Shown: positions 53,065-62,945, counted from the stretch's first letter. The stretch is 64,000 nucleotides of DNA from Phycisphaerales bacterium (GCA_035627955.1 DASPKU010000006.1:248001-312000), one strand, 5' to 3'. Notes: generated from the sequence alone by a model not told the origin. Made by a program: numbers and translations.

Positions 53065-54875
53065 GACCGGCCCCGCAGCCGCTCTGGAAGTGGGTGCTCA
53101 CCTACGGCCGCCGACGCCGCGCGGGACTGGGCGTGCTCGCGTGGCTCATGCTGGCGGAGGCGGCGCTGAGCGCGCTGCTCCCGTGGCCGATGAAGGTGCT
53201 GGTGGACAATGTGCTGGGAACCGAGCCGCTCCCGGCTCCGCTCTCGTCGATCACCGAGGGATGGGGAACCTGGGGCCTGATTGGCGCCGCAGTCCTGTGT
53301 GTCGTGTGCGTTCACGGCGCCGTCAGCCTGCTCAATGTCGCGCAGGCCGGGCTGAACACCTCCGTTGGACAGCGGCTCTCGTACGACCTGGCGGCGGATG
53401 TGTACGCCCAGTTGCAGGGCCTTTCGCTCAGGTCACACGCGAGGCGCTCGATCGGTGACCTGATGCGGCGGGTCACCGAGGACTGCACCTCGATCACGAC
53501 GATTCTCCGCGACTCCCTCCTTCCTGCGGCCGCCGCGGTCGTGACGATCGCCATCGCCGCCGGCATGATGCTGGCACTCAATGTGAAGCTCACCTTGCTC
53601 GCCGCGATCGCGGTACCTGCCCTCGCGCTGATCGTGCGCCGCTACACACCCGCCATCTACGACCGCGGCTATGAGTATGCCCAGTCGGAAGCGGACATCT
53701 GGGACGACGCGGAACGGTCGCTGGTCGCCGCGCCCATGCTCCAGGCCTTCACCGCGGAGCCGCTGGCAGAGGCGAGGATCTCGCGGACGTACGACCGTGT
53801 ACTCACGAGCGCGGTGGCGTTGACACGCGCGCAGTTCCGCCTGAAGGTGCTCAGTGGGGCGGTGGCCTCCGTCGCGGGAGCGGGCATGCTGATCGTCGGT
53901 GCACACGAGGTGCAGAGCGGCAGGCTGACGGTGGGAGGCTTGCTCGTGTTCCTGGCCTACCTTGCCATGCTATATGCGCCACTCGACACGCTCTCTCAGT
54001 CGATGAGCAGCGGCACGCAGGCGGCGGGGGCCGCGCGGCGGGTGCGCGAGGTGCTGGAGGAGCAGCAGGAGGTCCACGATCTTCCAGGCGCTGCAGCGCT
54101 GGCCATTCCTCCCACGAAGGCCGCCGAGGTTGAGTTCCGTTGCGTCACCTGGGGGTACGAGCCCGGGCGTGCTGCAATCAATGGCGTCGATCTCAGGCTC
54201 CCGGCCGGACGCACGGTGGCCCTGGTGGGGCCGAGCGGCGCGGGCAAGAGTACGCTCGCGGCCATGATCGCCCGCCTGTGCGATCCATGGTCTGGCGAAG
54301 TGCGGGTCGAAGGCGCAGACGTGCGCGACCTGACGGTGCGCAGCGTCCGCGACCACGTCGCGTTGGTGCAGCAGGAGACCTACCTGTTCCCGATGAGCGT
54401 GGCCGACAACATCGCGTACGGGCGGCCGGGCGCAACGATGGATGAGGTGGCGGCCGCCGCGAAGGCGGCCGGCATCCACGACCACATCAACTCGCTCCCG
54501 CAGCGCTACCAGACCGTCGTGGGAGAGCGTGGGGCCACGCTCTCCGGGGGTGAGCGTCAGCGGATTGCCATCGCGCGGGCGCTGCTGAAGAACGCGCCCA
54601 TTCTGATCCTCGATGAGCCGACCAGCGCACTCGATGCCATGACCGAGGCAAGCATCCTGGAGGCCCTCCGCGCCGCGCGCCGGGGCCGCACCACCCTGGT
54701 CATCGCCCACAGGCTGGCCACGGTGCGGCATGCAGACCGGATCATCGTCATGGAGCGCGGAAGGATCGTGGCGAGCGGCACGCACGAGGAGCTTGTAACG
54801 GCCGGCGGGTGGTACGCCGAAATGTGCCGTTTGCAGCTGGGAGAGCCCGCAACAGGAGGGCCCGCGCATGGCTGA
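53061..54875 (+). CDS. ABC exporter, permease-ATPase fusion (second of two)
   Basis: 604 aa; ATGA overlap with the preceding exporter. TM domain about 1-320 with [20 protein letters not shown]. ATPase domain: Walker [21 protein letters not shown]-loop [13 protein letters not shown], signature [15 protein letters not shown], Walker [13 protein letters not shown] and switch VIAHRLATV. Adjacent half-transporters with overlapping genes usually pair as a heterodimer. Confidence 0.9.
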   Translation: MRPAPQPLWKWVLTYGRRRRAGLGVLAWLMLAEAALSALLPWPMKVLVDNVLGTEPLPAPLSSITEGWGTWGLIGAAVLCVVCVHGAVSLLNVAQAGLNTSVGQRLSYDLAADVYAQLQGLSLRSHARRSIGDLMRRVTEDCTSITTILRDSLLPAAAAVVTIAIAAGMMLALNVKLTLLAAIAVPALALIVRRYTPAIYDRGYEYAQSEADIWDDAERSLVAAPMLQAFTAEPLAEARISRTYDRVLTSAVALTRAQFRLKVLSGAVASVAGAGMLIVGAHEVQSGRLTVGGLLVFLAYLAMLYAPLDTLSQSMSSGTQAAGAARRVREVLEEQQEVHDLPGAAALAIPPTKAAEVEFRCVTWGYEPGRAAINGVDLRLPAGRTVALVGPSGAGKSTLAAMIARLCDPWSGEVRVEGADVRDLTVRSVRDHVALVQQETYLFPMSVADNIAYGRPGATMDEVAAAAKAAGIHDHINSLPQRYQTVVGERGATLSGGERQRIAIARALLKNAPILILDEPTSALDAMTEASILEALRAARRGRTTLVIAHRLATVRHADRIIVMERGRIVASGTHEELVTAGGWYAEMCRLQLGEPATGGPAHG

Positions 54876-55431
54876 GCAGCCACTGCCCCCCGGAGCCTGG
54901 AGCCACGGTGCGCTCCCTCCCTCGATCGTGCTTGGTCCAGGAAGTCTCTTAACCGGTGACCATGTGCTCCGGCGGTTCCGCTCCCGTCACGCGCAGGCCG
55001 TGGTGGCGGGGCGCTGCACAACCCTTGACGGGGTGCACCTCGCCCTTGGAGAGCATGCCCAGCTCGTCATCGGGGACTGGTGCCACCTCTCGTCGGTGAT
55101 GCTCCTGAGCGAGGAGCGGATCGAGATTGGGAGCTATGTGGCCATTGGCTGGAACACGGCGATCGCCGACACGGACTTCCACCCGATCGCGCCGGCGCAG
55201 CGGCAGCAGGACGCAATCGCCTGCTCCCCCATTGCTGCCGGGGAGCGCCGACCCCCAGCGGTCTCGCGCCCCGTCATCATCGAGGATGATGTCTGGATCG
55301 GTCCCTGCGCCACCATTCTGAAAGGGGTGCGGATCGGACGCGGCGCGGTGGTGGAGGCTGGCTCGCTCATCACCCGCGATGTTCCGGCCGGCGCCCGGGT
55401 CATGGGCAACCCAGCGAAGGTGGTGAGCTGA
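54868..55431 (+). CDS. Hexapeptide-repeat acyltransferase (first)
   Basis: 187 aa, overlapping the exporter gene by 8 nt. Left-handed beta-helix pattern: LAAGHAQ-type hexapeptides ([35 protein letters not shown]), then [20 protein letters not shown] and [20 protein letters not shown], ending [11 protein letters not shown]. These are typical of sugar O-acetyltransferases. Likely decorates the exported glycan. Confidence 0.9.
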   Translation: MAEQPLPPGAWSHGALPPSIVLGPGSLLTGDHVLRRFRSRHAQAVVAGRCTTLDGVHLALGEHAQLVIGDWCHLSSVMLLSEERIEIGSYVAIGWNTAIADTDFHPIAPAQRQQDAIACSPIAAGERRPPAVSRPVIIEDDVWIGPCATILKGVRIGRGAVVEAGSLITRDVPAGARVMGNPAKVVS

Positions 55432-55432
55432 G

Positions 55433-56017
55433 ATGCCCCGCAGAATCCCACACGACTGGCACCCGGGCAGCATCCCCGACAACGTGGAGATCCACCCGCG
55501 TGCGCTGATCGAGACCGCTCTCTGCTTCGAGGGCTTCCGCAGTGAACTGGCCGTCGGGCTCACCGTCGAGGAGGGCGCGGCGCTGTACACGGGCACGATG
55601 CTGGATGTCGGGCCGCACGGCCTGGTCCGCATTGGGCGCTGCTGCATGCTGAACAACCTGCTGATCCGCTGCGATGAGCTGGTCGAGATCGGCGACTATG
55701 CGCTGCTGTCGTGGAACGTGGTGATCATGGACTCCTACCGCACCGACTTCGATCTGGAGGCCCGCCGCATGGCCCTCCGCAATGCCGCGAGCAGGTCGGA
55801 CCGCCGCCTGGGCGAGGCCGCCCCTACGCGCCCGGTCCGGCTCGGGCGCAATGTCTGGGTTGGTTTCGATACGTGCATCCTCCCGGGCGTGACCATCGGG
55901 GAGGGCGCCATCGTGGGGGCACGCTCCGTCGTGTGCACCGACATCCCCCCGATGACCATCGCGGGCGGGAACCCGGCACGCGTGATCCGCGCAATCGAGG
56001 AGGGCGACGATGCCTGA
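55433..56017 (+). CDS. Hexapeptide-repeat acyltransferase (second)
   Basis: 194 aa, starting 1 nt after the previous stop. Same fold: VGPHGLVRIGRCCMLNNLLI, RCDELVEIGDYALLSWNVVI, LGRNVWVGFDTCILPGVTIG and EGAIVGARSVVCTDIPPMTI, ending GGNPARVIRAIE. Resembles the preceding gene in layout, suggesting duplication. Overlaps the next gene by 8 nt. Confidence 0.9.
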   Translation: MPRRIPHDWHPGSIPDNVEIHPRALIETALCFEGFRSELAVGLTVEEGAALYTGTMLDVGPHGLVRIGRCCMLNNLLIRCDELVEIGDYALLSWNVVIMDSYRTDFDLEARRMALRNAASRSDRRLGEAAPTRPVRLGRNVWVGFDTCILPGVTIGEGAIVGARSVVCTDIPPMTIAGGNPARVIRAIEEGDDA

Positions 56018-57167
56018 ACACAAGGGAAGGATCGTCGTCCTGGGGATCATGTTCTTCTACCCTCTCGCGGGGGTCACCTACCAGTTCCTCCACTACCTGC
56101 TGGGCTTGCGACGCCTGGGGTACGACGTGTACTACCTGGAGGACACGCTCGCGGATGTCTACGACCCGACCGTCGGCGACTACACGCCGGACCCCTCTCG
56201 CAATATCGCGGCCGTGCAGCGGGTCTTTGAGCGGTTCGGGCTGGACGGACGCTGGGGGTACCGGACACCGCAGGACGTGTGGGTCGGCATGTCCAAGGCA
56301 CGGATGCTGGACGTGTGCCGTAGGGCCGACGCCGTGCTCAACGTGACCGGCGCCCATGATCTGCGCGACGAGCACCGGGGCATTCCCCGCCGTCTTTACG
56401 TGGAGTCGGACCCATTCGCCACGCAGGTCAAGGTGGCGAAGGGTGACGAGCGGACCATCGCCTTCCTGGACCCGCATACCCACTTCTTCAGTTTCGGCGA
56501 GAGCGTCGGGACCCTCCACTCATCGACGCCTGTGACGCGATACAACTGGCAGCCAACGAGCCAGCCCGTGTACATGGACCTGTGGCGCACCAGCAGCCGC
56601 GGCGGCGACGGGTATACCACGATCACTACCTGGCACAACAAGGGGGATGGCATCGAGTGGCAGGGCGAGCGTTACTACTGGACCAAGGACCGCGAGTTCC
56701 GCAAGTTCCTGGATGTCCCTCGCCGCCGCCCCCTTCGGTTCGAGATGGCCGCGGGTGTTGATCACTCCGTCCGCACGCTCCTCCGCGTGAATGGCTGGGA
56801 GAACGTGGACGCAGTCCCGATCTCGAGTGATATCGACCGCTACCGCGGCTACATCCAGCAGAGCCGGGCCGAGTTCACCGTCGCCCGCGACCAGTATGTC
56901 CGGCCCCGGACGGGTTGGTTCAGCGACCGGAGCGTCTGCTACCTTGCTGCGGGCAGGCCCGTGATCACACAGGCGACCGGGTTCGAGCGGCATATGCCCA
57001 CGGGGCGCGGCCTATTCGCGTTTTCCTCGATGGAGGACATCCTCGTGGCGATCGATGCGATCGAGTCGAACTATGAGGCTCACTCACGGGCCGCGGCCGA
57101 GGTGGCGGAGAGCCACTTCGGGAGTGATGCGGTCCTCGCCAGCTTGCTCGCGCGGGCGGGCCTGTAG
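56010..57167 (+). CDS. Glycosyltransferase-like protein
   Basis: 385 aa. An N-terminal Rossmann-type start (RIVVLGIMFFYPLAGVTYQF) is followed by GYDVYYLEDT. The C-terminal part has ISSDIDRYRGYIQQSRAEFT, WFSDRSVCYLAAGRPVITQA and GRGLFAFSSMEDILVAIDAI, matching the C-terminal nucleotide-sugar region of GT-B enzymes. No GT4 E-x7-E motif is clear, so the family assignment is general. Placed in the glycan cluster with overlapping ends. Confidence 0.8.
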   Translation: MPEHKGRIVVLGIMFFYPLAGVTYQFLHYLLGLRRLGYDVYYLEDTLADVYDPTVGDYTPDPSRNIAAVQRVFERFGLDGRWGYRTPQDVWVGMSKARMLDVCRRADAVLNVTGAHDLRDEHRGIPRRLYVESDPFATQVKVAKGDERTIAFLDPHTHFFSFGESVGTLHSSTPVTRYNWQPTSQPVYMDLWRTSSRGGDGYTTITTWHNKGDGIEWQGERYYWTKDREFRKFLDVPRRRPLRFEMAAGVDHSVRTLLRVNGWENVDAVPISSDIDRYRGYIQQSRAEFTVARDQYVRPRTGWFSDRSVCYLAAGRPVITQATGFERHMPTGRGLFAFSSMEDILVAIDAIESNYEAHSRAAAEVAESHFGSDAVLASLLARAGL

Positions 57168-57180
57168 GGGGGTGTATGCG

Positions 57181-58209
57181 GTGAAGATCGCCCAAGTCGC
57201 AACCAGCAGCGGGCCAGTCCGCCAGGACCAGACCGGGAGCGTTGAAAGCCTGGTGTGGCTGCTGACGCGCGAACTGATCGCCCTCGGGCACCAGGTGACG
57301 GTGTTCGGCTGCGGAGGAGCGGAAGTGCCGGCGGGTGCCGAGTTCGTCCGTACCCACCCGGGTGCCTATGGGATGCCGGGCACCCCGTCGGACTGGCAGG
57401 TCTGCGACTGGATGACGCTGGCGCAGGCGGTCGGTGAGTCCCACCGTTTCGATGTGATCCACAGCCACGCGTACCTGTGGGGATTGCCGCTGCAGCCATT
57501 GTCACACTGCCCGATGGTCCACACGCTCCACACAACGCCGTACGACGACGAGGAGCTGCTCGCGGCCCGCTTCCCGGACGCGGCGATCGTTGGAGTGTCG
57601 CACTTCCAATGGTCCTCACGACGGCTGACGCCCACCGGCGTGGTCTACCACGGCGTCGATCCGACGGCCTTCACGTTCAGGCGCGAGTCCGGTGGCTATC
57701 TCTGCTATTTGGGCCGGTTCATCGCGGGCAAGGGCCCGCTCGAGGCAATAAGGGTTGCGAAGGAGCTCGCGATGCCCATCATGCTGGCTGGCCCGCGCAA
57801 CGAGTACTTTGACGAGCACATCGCATGTCGGATTGATGGCGAGGCCGTGCGTTACGCCGGGGCGGTGGATCGGGCCGAGCGTGACGCCTTGCTTGGCGGC
57901 GCCGCCGCGCTGCTGTACCCGCTTAGCGAGCCCGAACCCTTCGGACTGGTGCAGGTCGAGGCGATGATGTGCGGCACGCCGGTGGTTGCGACGCGGACGG
58001 GGGCCACGCCCGAGGTGATCGATAACGGCACCACAGGAGTGCTTGTCAGCAGTCATGCAGAGCTCGCGCGGGCGGTCGCCTTGGCCCTCAGACTTCCACG
58101 CGAGCTCGTCAGGGCACGGGCGAAGGAGCGTTTCACCGCGCGGCGGATGGCTACCGAGTACGCTGCCATCTACGGCCGCCTTCATGAACCAGCTGCCGCG
58201 CGCACCTAA
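57181..58209 (+). CDS. Family 4 glycosyltransferase
   Basis: 342 aa from GTG at 57181, with a GGGGGG run eight bases upstream; a longer reading would overlap the previous gene. GT-B fold: DQTGSVESLVWLLTRELIAL near the N-terminus (acceptor side), VIHSHAYLWGLPLQPL, VYHGVDPTAFTFRRESGGYL, LGRFIAGKGPLEAIRVAKEL, and the C-terminal donor-site motif EPEPFGLVQVEAMMCGTPVV (E-x7-E). Uses an NDP-sugar to extend the glycan. Confidence 0.92.
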   Translation: MKIAQVATSSGPVRQDQTGSVESLVWLLTRELIALGHQVTVFGCGGAEVPAGAEFVRTHPGAYGMPGTPSDWQVCDWMTLAQAVGESHRFDVIHSHAYLWGLPLQPLSHCPMVHTLHTTPYDDEELLAARFPDAAIVGVSHFQWSSRRLTPTGVVYHGVDPTAFTFRRESGGYLCYLGRFIAGKGPLEAIRVAKELAMPIMLAGPRNEYFDEHIACRIDGEAVRYAGAVDRAERDALLGGAAALLYPLSEPEPFGLVQVEAMMCGTPVVATRTGATPEVIDNGTTGVLVSSHAELARAVALALRLPRELVRARAKERFTARRMATEYAAIYGRLHEPAAART

Positions 58210-58368
58210 GCGGCCGCTCCCCTTCGTAGAGCCCGCCCCAGTGCTGAGCACCCCCCGCTCGCCTGGGGCGGCTCTCATTCTAAAGCCCGCTGACGCTCCT
58301 TACGAAACGCCGCTGGCCAACCAAGCTGATCATCTTCGCCCGGACGTGTCGTGGTAGCCCCCAGTGTG

Positions 58369-58419
58369 CCGAAGGTGATCACTTTGTGCCTCTGAGCGCC
58401 TTCGTGTGATCACCTTCGG
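58369..58419. repeat. 14-bp perfect inverted repeat in the gap after the glycan cluster
   Basis: CCGAAGGTGATCAC (58369-58382) is repeated in reverse complement as GTGATCACCTTCGG (58406-58419) across a 23-nt spacer. It lies between convergent genes in 58210-58436, a stretch with no other feature. It could be a bidirectional terminator or a recombination remnant; no T run follows. Confidence 0.6.
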
Positions 58420-58436
58420 CCCCCGACGCAAGGGAG

Positions 58437-59250
58437 TCATTGGCCCTTCAGCAGGACGGAGCCAAGCAACCCAACGGCGTGATCGTCTTCGCCGAACTCC
58501 CCAGCAATCGCCCCTTGCACGTTAACGACCCATGCGGTTGCAATCTCATCAGCCGCCTCCGCCACCTCCTGAGGTGTCGGGGCCAGCTCGCGGTAGTCCA
58601 TGCCCTCCTCTGGTGGCCGCCCCCTCTCCTCCCTGGAACCAACGGCCATGGCAAGCACCTTTTCGATCCCGGAGAGGTTCTCCGCCAGGCACTCCTCCGT
58701 CTTCGCATAGAGGACCTTGGCGCCGTCGAAGTACGCATCCGAGATCCGTCGCGCCGCCGCCTGTAGGAACAGCAGCCTCCGCCAGTGATCGAGAGCGCAA
58801 TGCGCTTGCTGCCCCAAGGCTGCGGCTGAGGAGCCGCCAGCAGCCCTGCGCCGATGAGCCCAAGGGCAAGGTTGGCGGCTCCCTTCTGCCCTCAACAAAG
58901 ACAGAGACGGTAGAGGTAGCCAAGGCGGTAGGAGACAGCGCCGCAACCATCGACAAAGAGAGAGCCAAGATTGAGGAGAAGGCCCCTGAGACTGCGCCAG
59001 AGAGCGCCGCCCTTGGTTCTGTCTGTCTCAGATGCCAGAGAAGCGGAGCCGCCAAGCGAAGGTCCTGGGAATCGGCGGGGACCACCGCTCGGGCCGCCGA
59101 GCGCCGGCGGTCACCCTCGGCCTTCGCCTCGCGCTGGGCCCCCGCCGCCGCCGGGTCGTGGAACAGGCAGAACACTGATCCCGGGCGCGGCCTTCCCCCA
59201 CACTGCGACCCGTCCCCCTTGCGGGCTGAACATGCCTGACCCGACCTCAT
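58437..59250 (-). pseudogene. Cys/His-rich small protein gene, probably frameshifted
   Basis: A strong ribosome binding site (AAAGGAGG, six bases) precedes ATG 59250. The first 33 residues look like a genuine Cys-rich module: C7, C17, C28 and H31 (ACSARKGDGSQCGG, then SVFCLFHDP). Further down this frame becomes Ser/Ala/Leu-rich and unconvincing. A second minus frame (58946-58437) then looks protein-like near its end: VLYAKTEECLAENLSGIEKV, DYRELAPTPQEVAEAADEIA, AIAGEFGEDDHAVGLLGSVL. The two overlap by about 400 nt, so one frameshifted gene, or a young gene next to a remnant, is the simplest reading. No function recognised. Confidence 0.4.
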
Positions 59251-59476
59251 GACCGTCCTCCTTTCCTGCTAGCAGGAGGGGGGAGGGGTGGGGTGGCCAA
59301 CCCTTCCGCGCCGGCTGCGCTCACCATTGCCAGCATGGCAGTCCGGATCACCGCGGGCAGACGGGGCCATGCAGCGACGATGACAGCCAGTTCGGGCGGC
59401 AGACCGGGGCCGTCGGAGGGTTGCGGGGGTTGGTGCGGGGGTTGTACCGAACGGCCGGGTTTTTCAGCATTGTCCT

Positions 59477-59528
59477 GCGGTCTTCTAAATCGCAGGTCGT
59501 GCGTTCGAGTCGCACCCGGGACGCTTTC
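59477..59528 (+). repeat. Right attachment repeat (52 bp), 3' part of tRNA-Arg
   Basis: Perfect copy of 37874-37925. It lacks the 5' part of the tRNA, so it is not a functional gene. Its last bases supply the stop codon region of the adjacent minus-strand gene. The stretch 59251-59476 before it holds no feature I can support. Confidence 0.9.
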
Positions 59529-61893
59529 AGCCGCAGCCGCCGCCCAGGGCCGCGAAGAACGCCTCGATGTCCTGATCAGTCGCGGCGTCGCCATCCCCGT
59601 TCACATCCGAGTCCAGGCACAGCTCGCAGCAGTGCCCGCCGATGCAGCGGAAGAGAGCCATGATGTCGTCATCGGTCCCGGACTCACCGTCGCCATTGAA
59701 GTCCGCCGGGCACTGCCACTGCCGGACGCTGACCCGCGGCATCAGGAGCACGCGCCGCGTGCCGTCCTGCACGGCCACTTCGAACTGATCCGGCGCGAGC
59801 GAGTCGCCCATGCTCGTCAGCGATAGCTCGAATACTCCGGGCGCGACCTGCATGGCCTGCCCGGCGGTCACGGCGCCGCTCCCGCCCGGCATACGGGCGA
59901 CGCTCAGAGCGAGGCCCGCGCCTGTAACGGTCTGGCCGCGCCAGTCGCGGAGCGTGACGCGCATCACCCCTGAGCGCGCCCCCGCCCCGTACGTCTGCAG
60001 CCGCGTGGTCTCCACCAGGCTCTGAACCGCGTCCACACGACCCTCAAGCGATGTGCGCCAGGCGTCAAACTGCGTCCGCAGCGTGAGTACCGGGTCCGGG
60101 TCAGCGGCAATGGTATTCGGCACATTCAGCGACATGAAGTAGTCGCCGCCCGCGGTGCCACCCTTTGCCGCGAACGTGCCGTCAGCCCGCGGTGTCGTGA
60201 TCCCAACGCCGCTGCCCGGTGCGTTGAAAATAAGGTCGCTGCGACCGTCTCCGGTCAGGTCCGAAGCAACCAGGCGCGTGCTCGCGAACCCAAGATGGCT
60301 GAGACCGAGCAGCGTAAACGCGCCCGTCCCGCTGCCGCGGAAGTGCATGAACTGACTCGTGGACGTCAGGACCGCGAGGTCCGCGTGCGTGTCGCCATTG
60401 AAGTCGCCCGTCACCACGCTGGTGGGGGTCAGGTCAAGGTTGTGCGTGCCCGCGAGCGAGAACACGCCCGCGCCGTTGTTGCTGTAGATCGTCAGCATTC
60501 GCGGCGTGCTCTGGGACACGACCGCCGCGTCGACATCGCCGTCGTGGTCGAAGTCTGCCGTCGCAAGGCCGACCGACACGAGAGGAATGACCGCGTGAGT
60601 GCCTGGCGTGTACGTGCCGTTGTTGTTGCCCTTGTACACCAGCAGCCGGGGCGTGCTGCCCCTGGAAACAACGAGCGCATCCGTACTCCCATTGCCATCC
60701 ACATCGGTCAATGAAACCGCGGTAGAACTCGAACCCGCAGCCATGGTGAGCGGGGCGCCCAGCGTGCCGGCCCCGTCGTTGATGAGGGTCATCAGCGTGC
60801 TGCTGGTCGTGCTCAGCGCGACCACATCAGGGCCGTTGCCTGGCGTGATGCCGCCGACCCGCGCCAGCAGCGGTGTCATCGGGATGGCCGTGTCGCGGCG
60901 AGGGCCGAATGTGAGGTTCCCAAGCCCGGGATTGACGCTCGCCGCCGAAGTTCCCACCGCAAGCAGGTCCAGCACGCCATCACCCGTGAAGTCCGCGAAG
61001 TCGACGATGCGTGTGCCGGAGAGGACCGGCACCGCGGTTGCCGGCGAGAAGCGTGCGAACGGCGACCCCGCGGGAGTCACGTTCGTGAGGATGAACGCGT
61101 TGGTTGAGCCCGAAGGCGTGGCCGCGACCTCCGGCTTGCCGTCACCCGTGATGTCAGCCACCGCGAACTCCGCCGGGTTCACGCTGGCGAGGTACACGCC
61201 CGAGGCTCCGTCGCGGTCGCCGGCACGGGCGATCAGCATGTAGCCGATGTGAGCCGACTTCGTGAAACTCGCCGGCGGAGCCCCGCACGTGGTGGTCCCG
61301 CTCGGGCACGAGCAGCGCCCATCGCCGCCCATCAGCCGAGCCGCTTCCATTCCTGCCATAAACCGGGCCGCGACATCACCCTCTGTTGCATGGATAGCCT
61401 GCACCGCGGCCTCCACCACCGGTGCGCCGGTCAGCACGTTCCCCTGCACGGCGTACACGATCTGCCCCGACTGACCCGCGTAGCTGTAGTAGAACGAACC
61501 CGTCTGCCCGCCCGCCCATTCGCCGGCCCCGGCACCAGTAAACGTCGCGGCGTTCCCGCGCACATCGACAAACCCGTACTGGCGAGTGAAGTGCGCCTGG
61601 TCAAAGAGGTTGAGCGCCTGGAGGATGTCCCCGGGAGGCATTCCGTCCAGGATGCGGTCGCGGATGAACGTACGGTTGAGTTGCGAGGTGTCACCGGCCG
61701 ACTGTGCCGTGCACGCGCCGACGCCTACCACCAGCACCGGCGTGAGCGCCTGAAGGTCCAGGTTGGTCAGGCACGTCGCAGAGCCAACAGCGATCTCGCC
61801 TGTGCGGGTGTCCACCAGCAGGATGGACCACGTGGCGAGCGTGGAAGCGGCGGGGATCATCGCAGCGGCGGCAGCGACGAGAACTCGAACCAC
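59527..61893 (-). CDS. Secreted DUF1028 protein with VCBS/FG-GAP repeats and GC-type dockerin
   Basis: 788 aa from GTG at 61893, with GGAGG six bases upstream. Signal peptide about 1-20 (VRVLVAAAAAMIPAASTLAT). DUF1028 domain about 20-205: ATWSILLVDTRTGEIAVGSA, QALTPVLVVGVGACTAQSAG, LNLFDQAHFTRQYGFVDVRG; an Ntn-hydrolase-like fold of unknown activity. Six or so FG-GAP/VCBS repeats (about 230-560; DITGDGKPEVAAT, DFTGDGVLDLLAVG, DVDGNGSTDALVV, DFDHDGDVDAAVV) form a putative propeller. Two dockerin-like loops close the protein (FNGDGESGTDDDIMALF, VNGDGDAATDQDIEAFFAAL). The stop lies in the right attachment repeat. Confidence 0.9.
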   Translation of the reverse strand: MVRVLVAAAAAMIPAASTLATWSILLVDTRTGEIAVGSATCLTNLDLQALTPVLVVGVGACTAQSAGDTSQLNRTFIRDRILDGMPPGDILQALNLFDQAHFTRQYGFVDVRGNAATFTGAGAGEWAGGQTGSFYYSYAGQSGQIVYAVQGNVLTGAPVVEAAVQAIHATEGDVAARFMAGMEAARLMGGDGRCSCPSGTTTCGAPPASFTKSAHIGYMLIARAGDRDGASGVYLASVNPAEFAVADITGDGKPEVAATPSGSTNAFILTNVTPAGSPFARFSPATAVPVLSGTRIVDFADFTGDGVLDLLAVGTSAASVNPGLGNLTFGPRRDTAIPMTPLLARVGGITPGNGPDVVALSTTSSTLMTLINDGAGTLGAPLTMAAGSSSTAVSLTDVDGNGSTDALVVSRGSTPRLLVYKGNNNGTYTPGTHAVIPLVSVGLATADFDHDGDVDAAVVSQSTPRMLTIYSNNGAGVFSLAGTHNLDLTPTSVVTGDFNGDTHADLAVLTSTSQFMHFRGSGTGAFTLLGLSHLGFASTRLVASDLTGDGRSDLIFNAPGSGVGITTPRADGTFAAKGGTAGGDYFMSLNVPNTIAADPDPVLTLRTQFDAWRTSLEGRVDAVQSLVETTRLQTYGAGARSGVMRVTLRDWRGQTVTGAGLALSVARMPGGSGAVTAGQAMQVAPGVFELSLTSMGDSLAPDQFEVAVQDGTRRVLLMPRVSVRQWQCPADFNGDGESGTDDDIMALFRCIGGHCCELCLDSDVNGDGDAATDQDIEAFFAALGGGCG

Positions 61894-62000
61894 GGGGCAC
61901 CTCCGTGCGGCCGAGTCTACCACCGGAGTCAATGGCGATAACCACCTGAAAGAGGGCTGGTGAAGGCCATGGCAAACGCCACAGGATGCAAGCACGGCAA

Positions 62001-62945
62001 TCAGGCCGCGAACAGCGCCTCGACGAACGCCTCAGGGTCGAATGGCTGCACGTCCTCAGGCGTTTCTCCCACCCCAACGAACTTCACCGGGATTGAGGTC
62101 ACCTCACGCACGGCGATCACAATCCCTCCCTTGGCCGTCCCGTCGAGCTTGCTCAGGAAGATGCCTGTGACGCCCGCCACCTTGCCGAACTCCTCGGCCT
62201 GCCGCAACGCGTTCTGACCGCTGGTCGCGTCGAGCACGAGCAGGACTTCATGCGGCGCGCCCTCGATCTGCTTGCTGATCACATTGCGGATCTTGCCCAG
62301 CTGCCTCATGAGCGGGTCCTGCGTCTGCAACCTCCCCGCGGTGTCCAGGATGAGCACATCCACGCGCCGGGCCTTGGCCGCGGCGCAGGCGTCGAACGCC
62401 ACGGCCGCGGGGTCACCGCCCTGCTGACCCTTGACAACCTCGACGCCCAGCCGCTCGGCCCACACCTCGAGCTGCTTGACCGCGCCCGCGCGAAAAGTGT
62501 CGCACGCGCCCAGCATCACCGACTTCCCCTGCGACCGCAGCGTCTGGCACAGCTTGGCGATCGAGGTCGTCTTGCCCACGCCGTTGACGCCGGTCATCAG
62601 GATCACCGTGGGTCCGATGGGCGCGAGCTTGAGCGACCGCTCCTCCGCGGGCCACAGCCGTTTGATCTCGGACTTCATGTAATCCAGCACCTGATCGCCG
62701 CTGGTCATCTTCCCGGAGTGGTAATCGGCGCGGATGTTCTCGATCAGGCGCGACGTGGTCTTCACGCCCACATCGGCCGAGAGCATGCGGTTCTCGAGCT
62801 CTTTGATGAGCTCCTCATCGAGCTTGCGGCCCAGCAGCAGCGAGCGGACGCCGGTGACGCCGGTGACGAACGCCTCGCGGGTCTTCTCCAGCCCCTTCTC
62901 GAAGCCCTGCTTGACCTTGCCGAAGATGGACTTGAAGAAGCTCAT
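62001..62945 (-). CDS. ftsY: Signal recognition particle receptor FtsY
   Basis: 314 aa from ATG at 62945, overlapping the NusB stop as ATGA. Compact FtsY without an acidic A domain: NG core starts MSFFKSIFGKVKQGFEKGLE. G1 GVNGVGKTTSIAKL, DTFRAGAVKQLEVWAERLGV, G3 ILDTAGRLQTQ, LSKLDGTAKGGI (G4) and the final GVGETPEDVQPFDPEAFVEA. Directs ribosome-SRP complexes to the membrane translocon. Confidence 0.95.
   Translation of the reverse strand: MSFFKSIFGKVKQGFEKGLEKTREAFVTGVTGVRSLLLGRKLDEELIKELENRMLSADVGVKTTSRLIENIRADYHSGKMTSGDQVLDYMKSEIKRLWPAEERSLKLAPIGPTVILMTGVNGVGKTTSIAKLCQTLRSQGKSVMLGACDTFRAGAVKQLEVWAERLGVEVVKGQQGGDPAAVAFDACAAAKARRVDVLILDTAGRLQTQDPLMRQLGKIRNVISKQIEGAPHEVLLVLDATSGQNALRQAEEFGKVAGVTGIFLSKLDGTAKGGIVIAVREVTSIPVKFVGVGETPEDVQPFDPEAFVEALFAA

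Larger units (their letters stand above)
37874..59528. mobile_element. Genomic island integrated at tRNA-Arg(TCT), ~21.6 kb
   Basis: Bounded by a perfect 52-bp direct repeat of the tRNA 3' part, with a degraded tyrosine recombinase next to the intact tRNA, the standard arrangement for integrase-mediated islands. Cargo: subtilisin/CHAT/sigma operon, kelch and pseudopilin genes, and a glycan assembly/export cluster. The short 3' repeat copy at the right abuts the stop codon of a chromosomal gene (59527). GC content of the cargo is close to that of the chromosome, which suggests transfer between related genomes or an old event. Confidence 0.75.

Noticed and set aside
59477-59528. Second tRNA-Arg gene
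   Set aside because: Only the anticodon arm to acceptor 3' side is present; there is no 5' acceptor strand or D arm.
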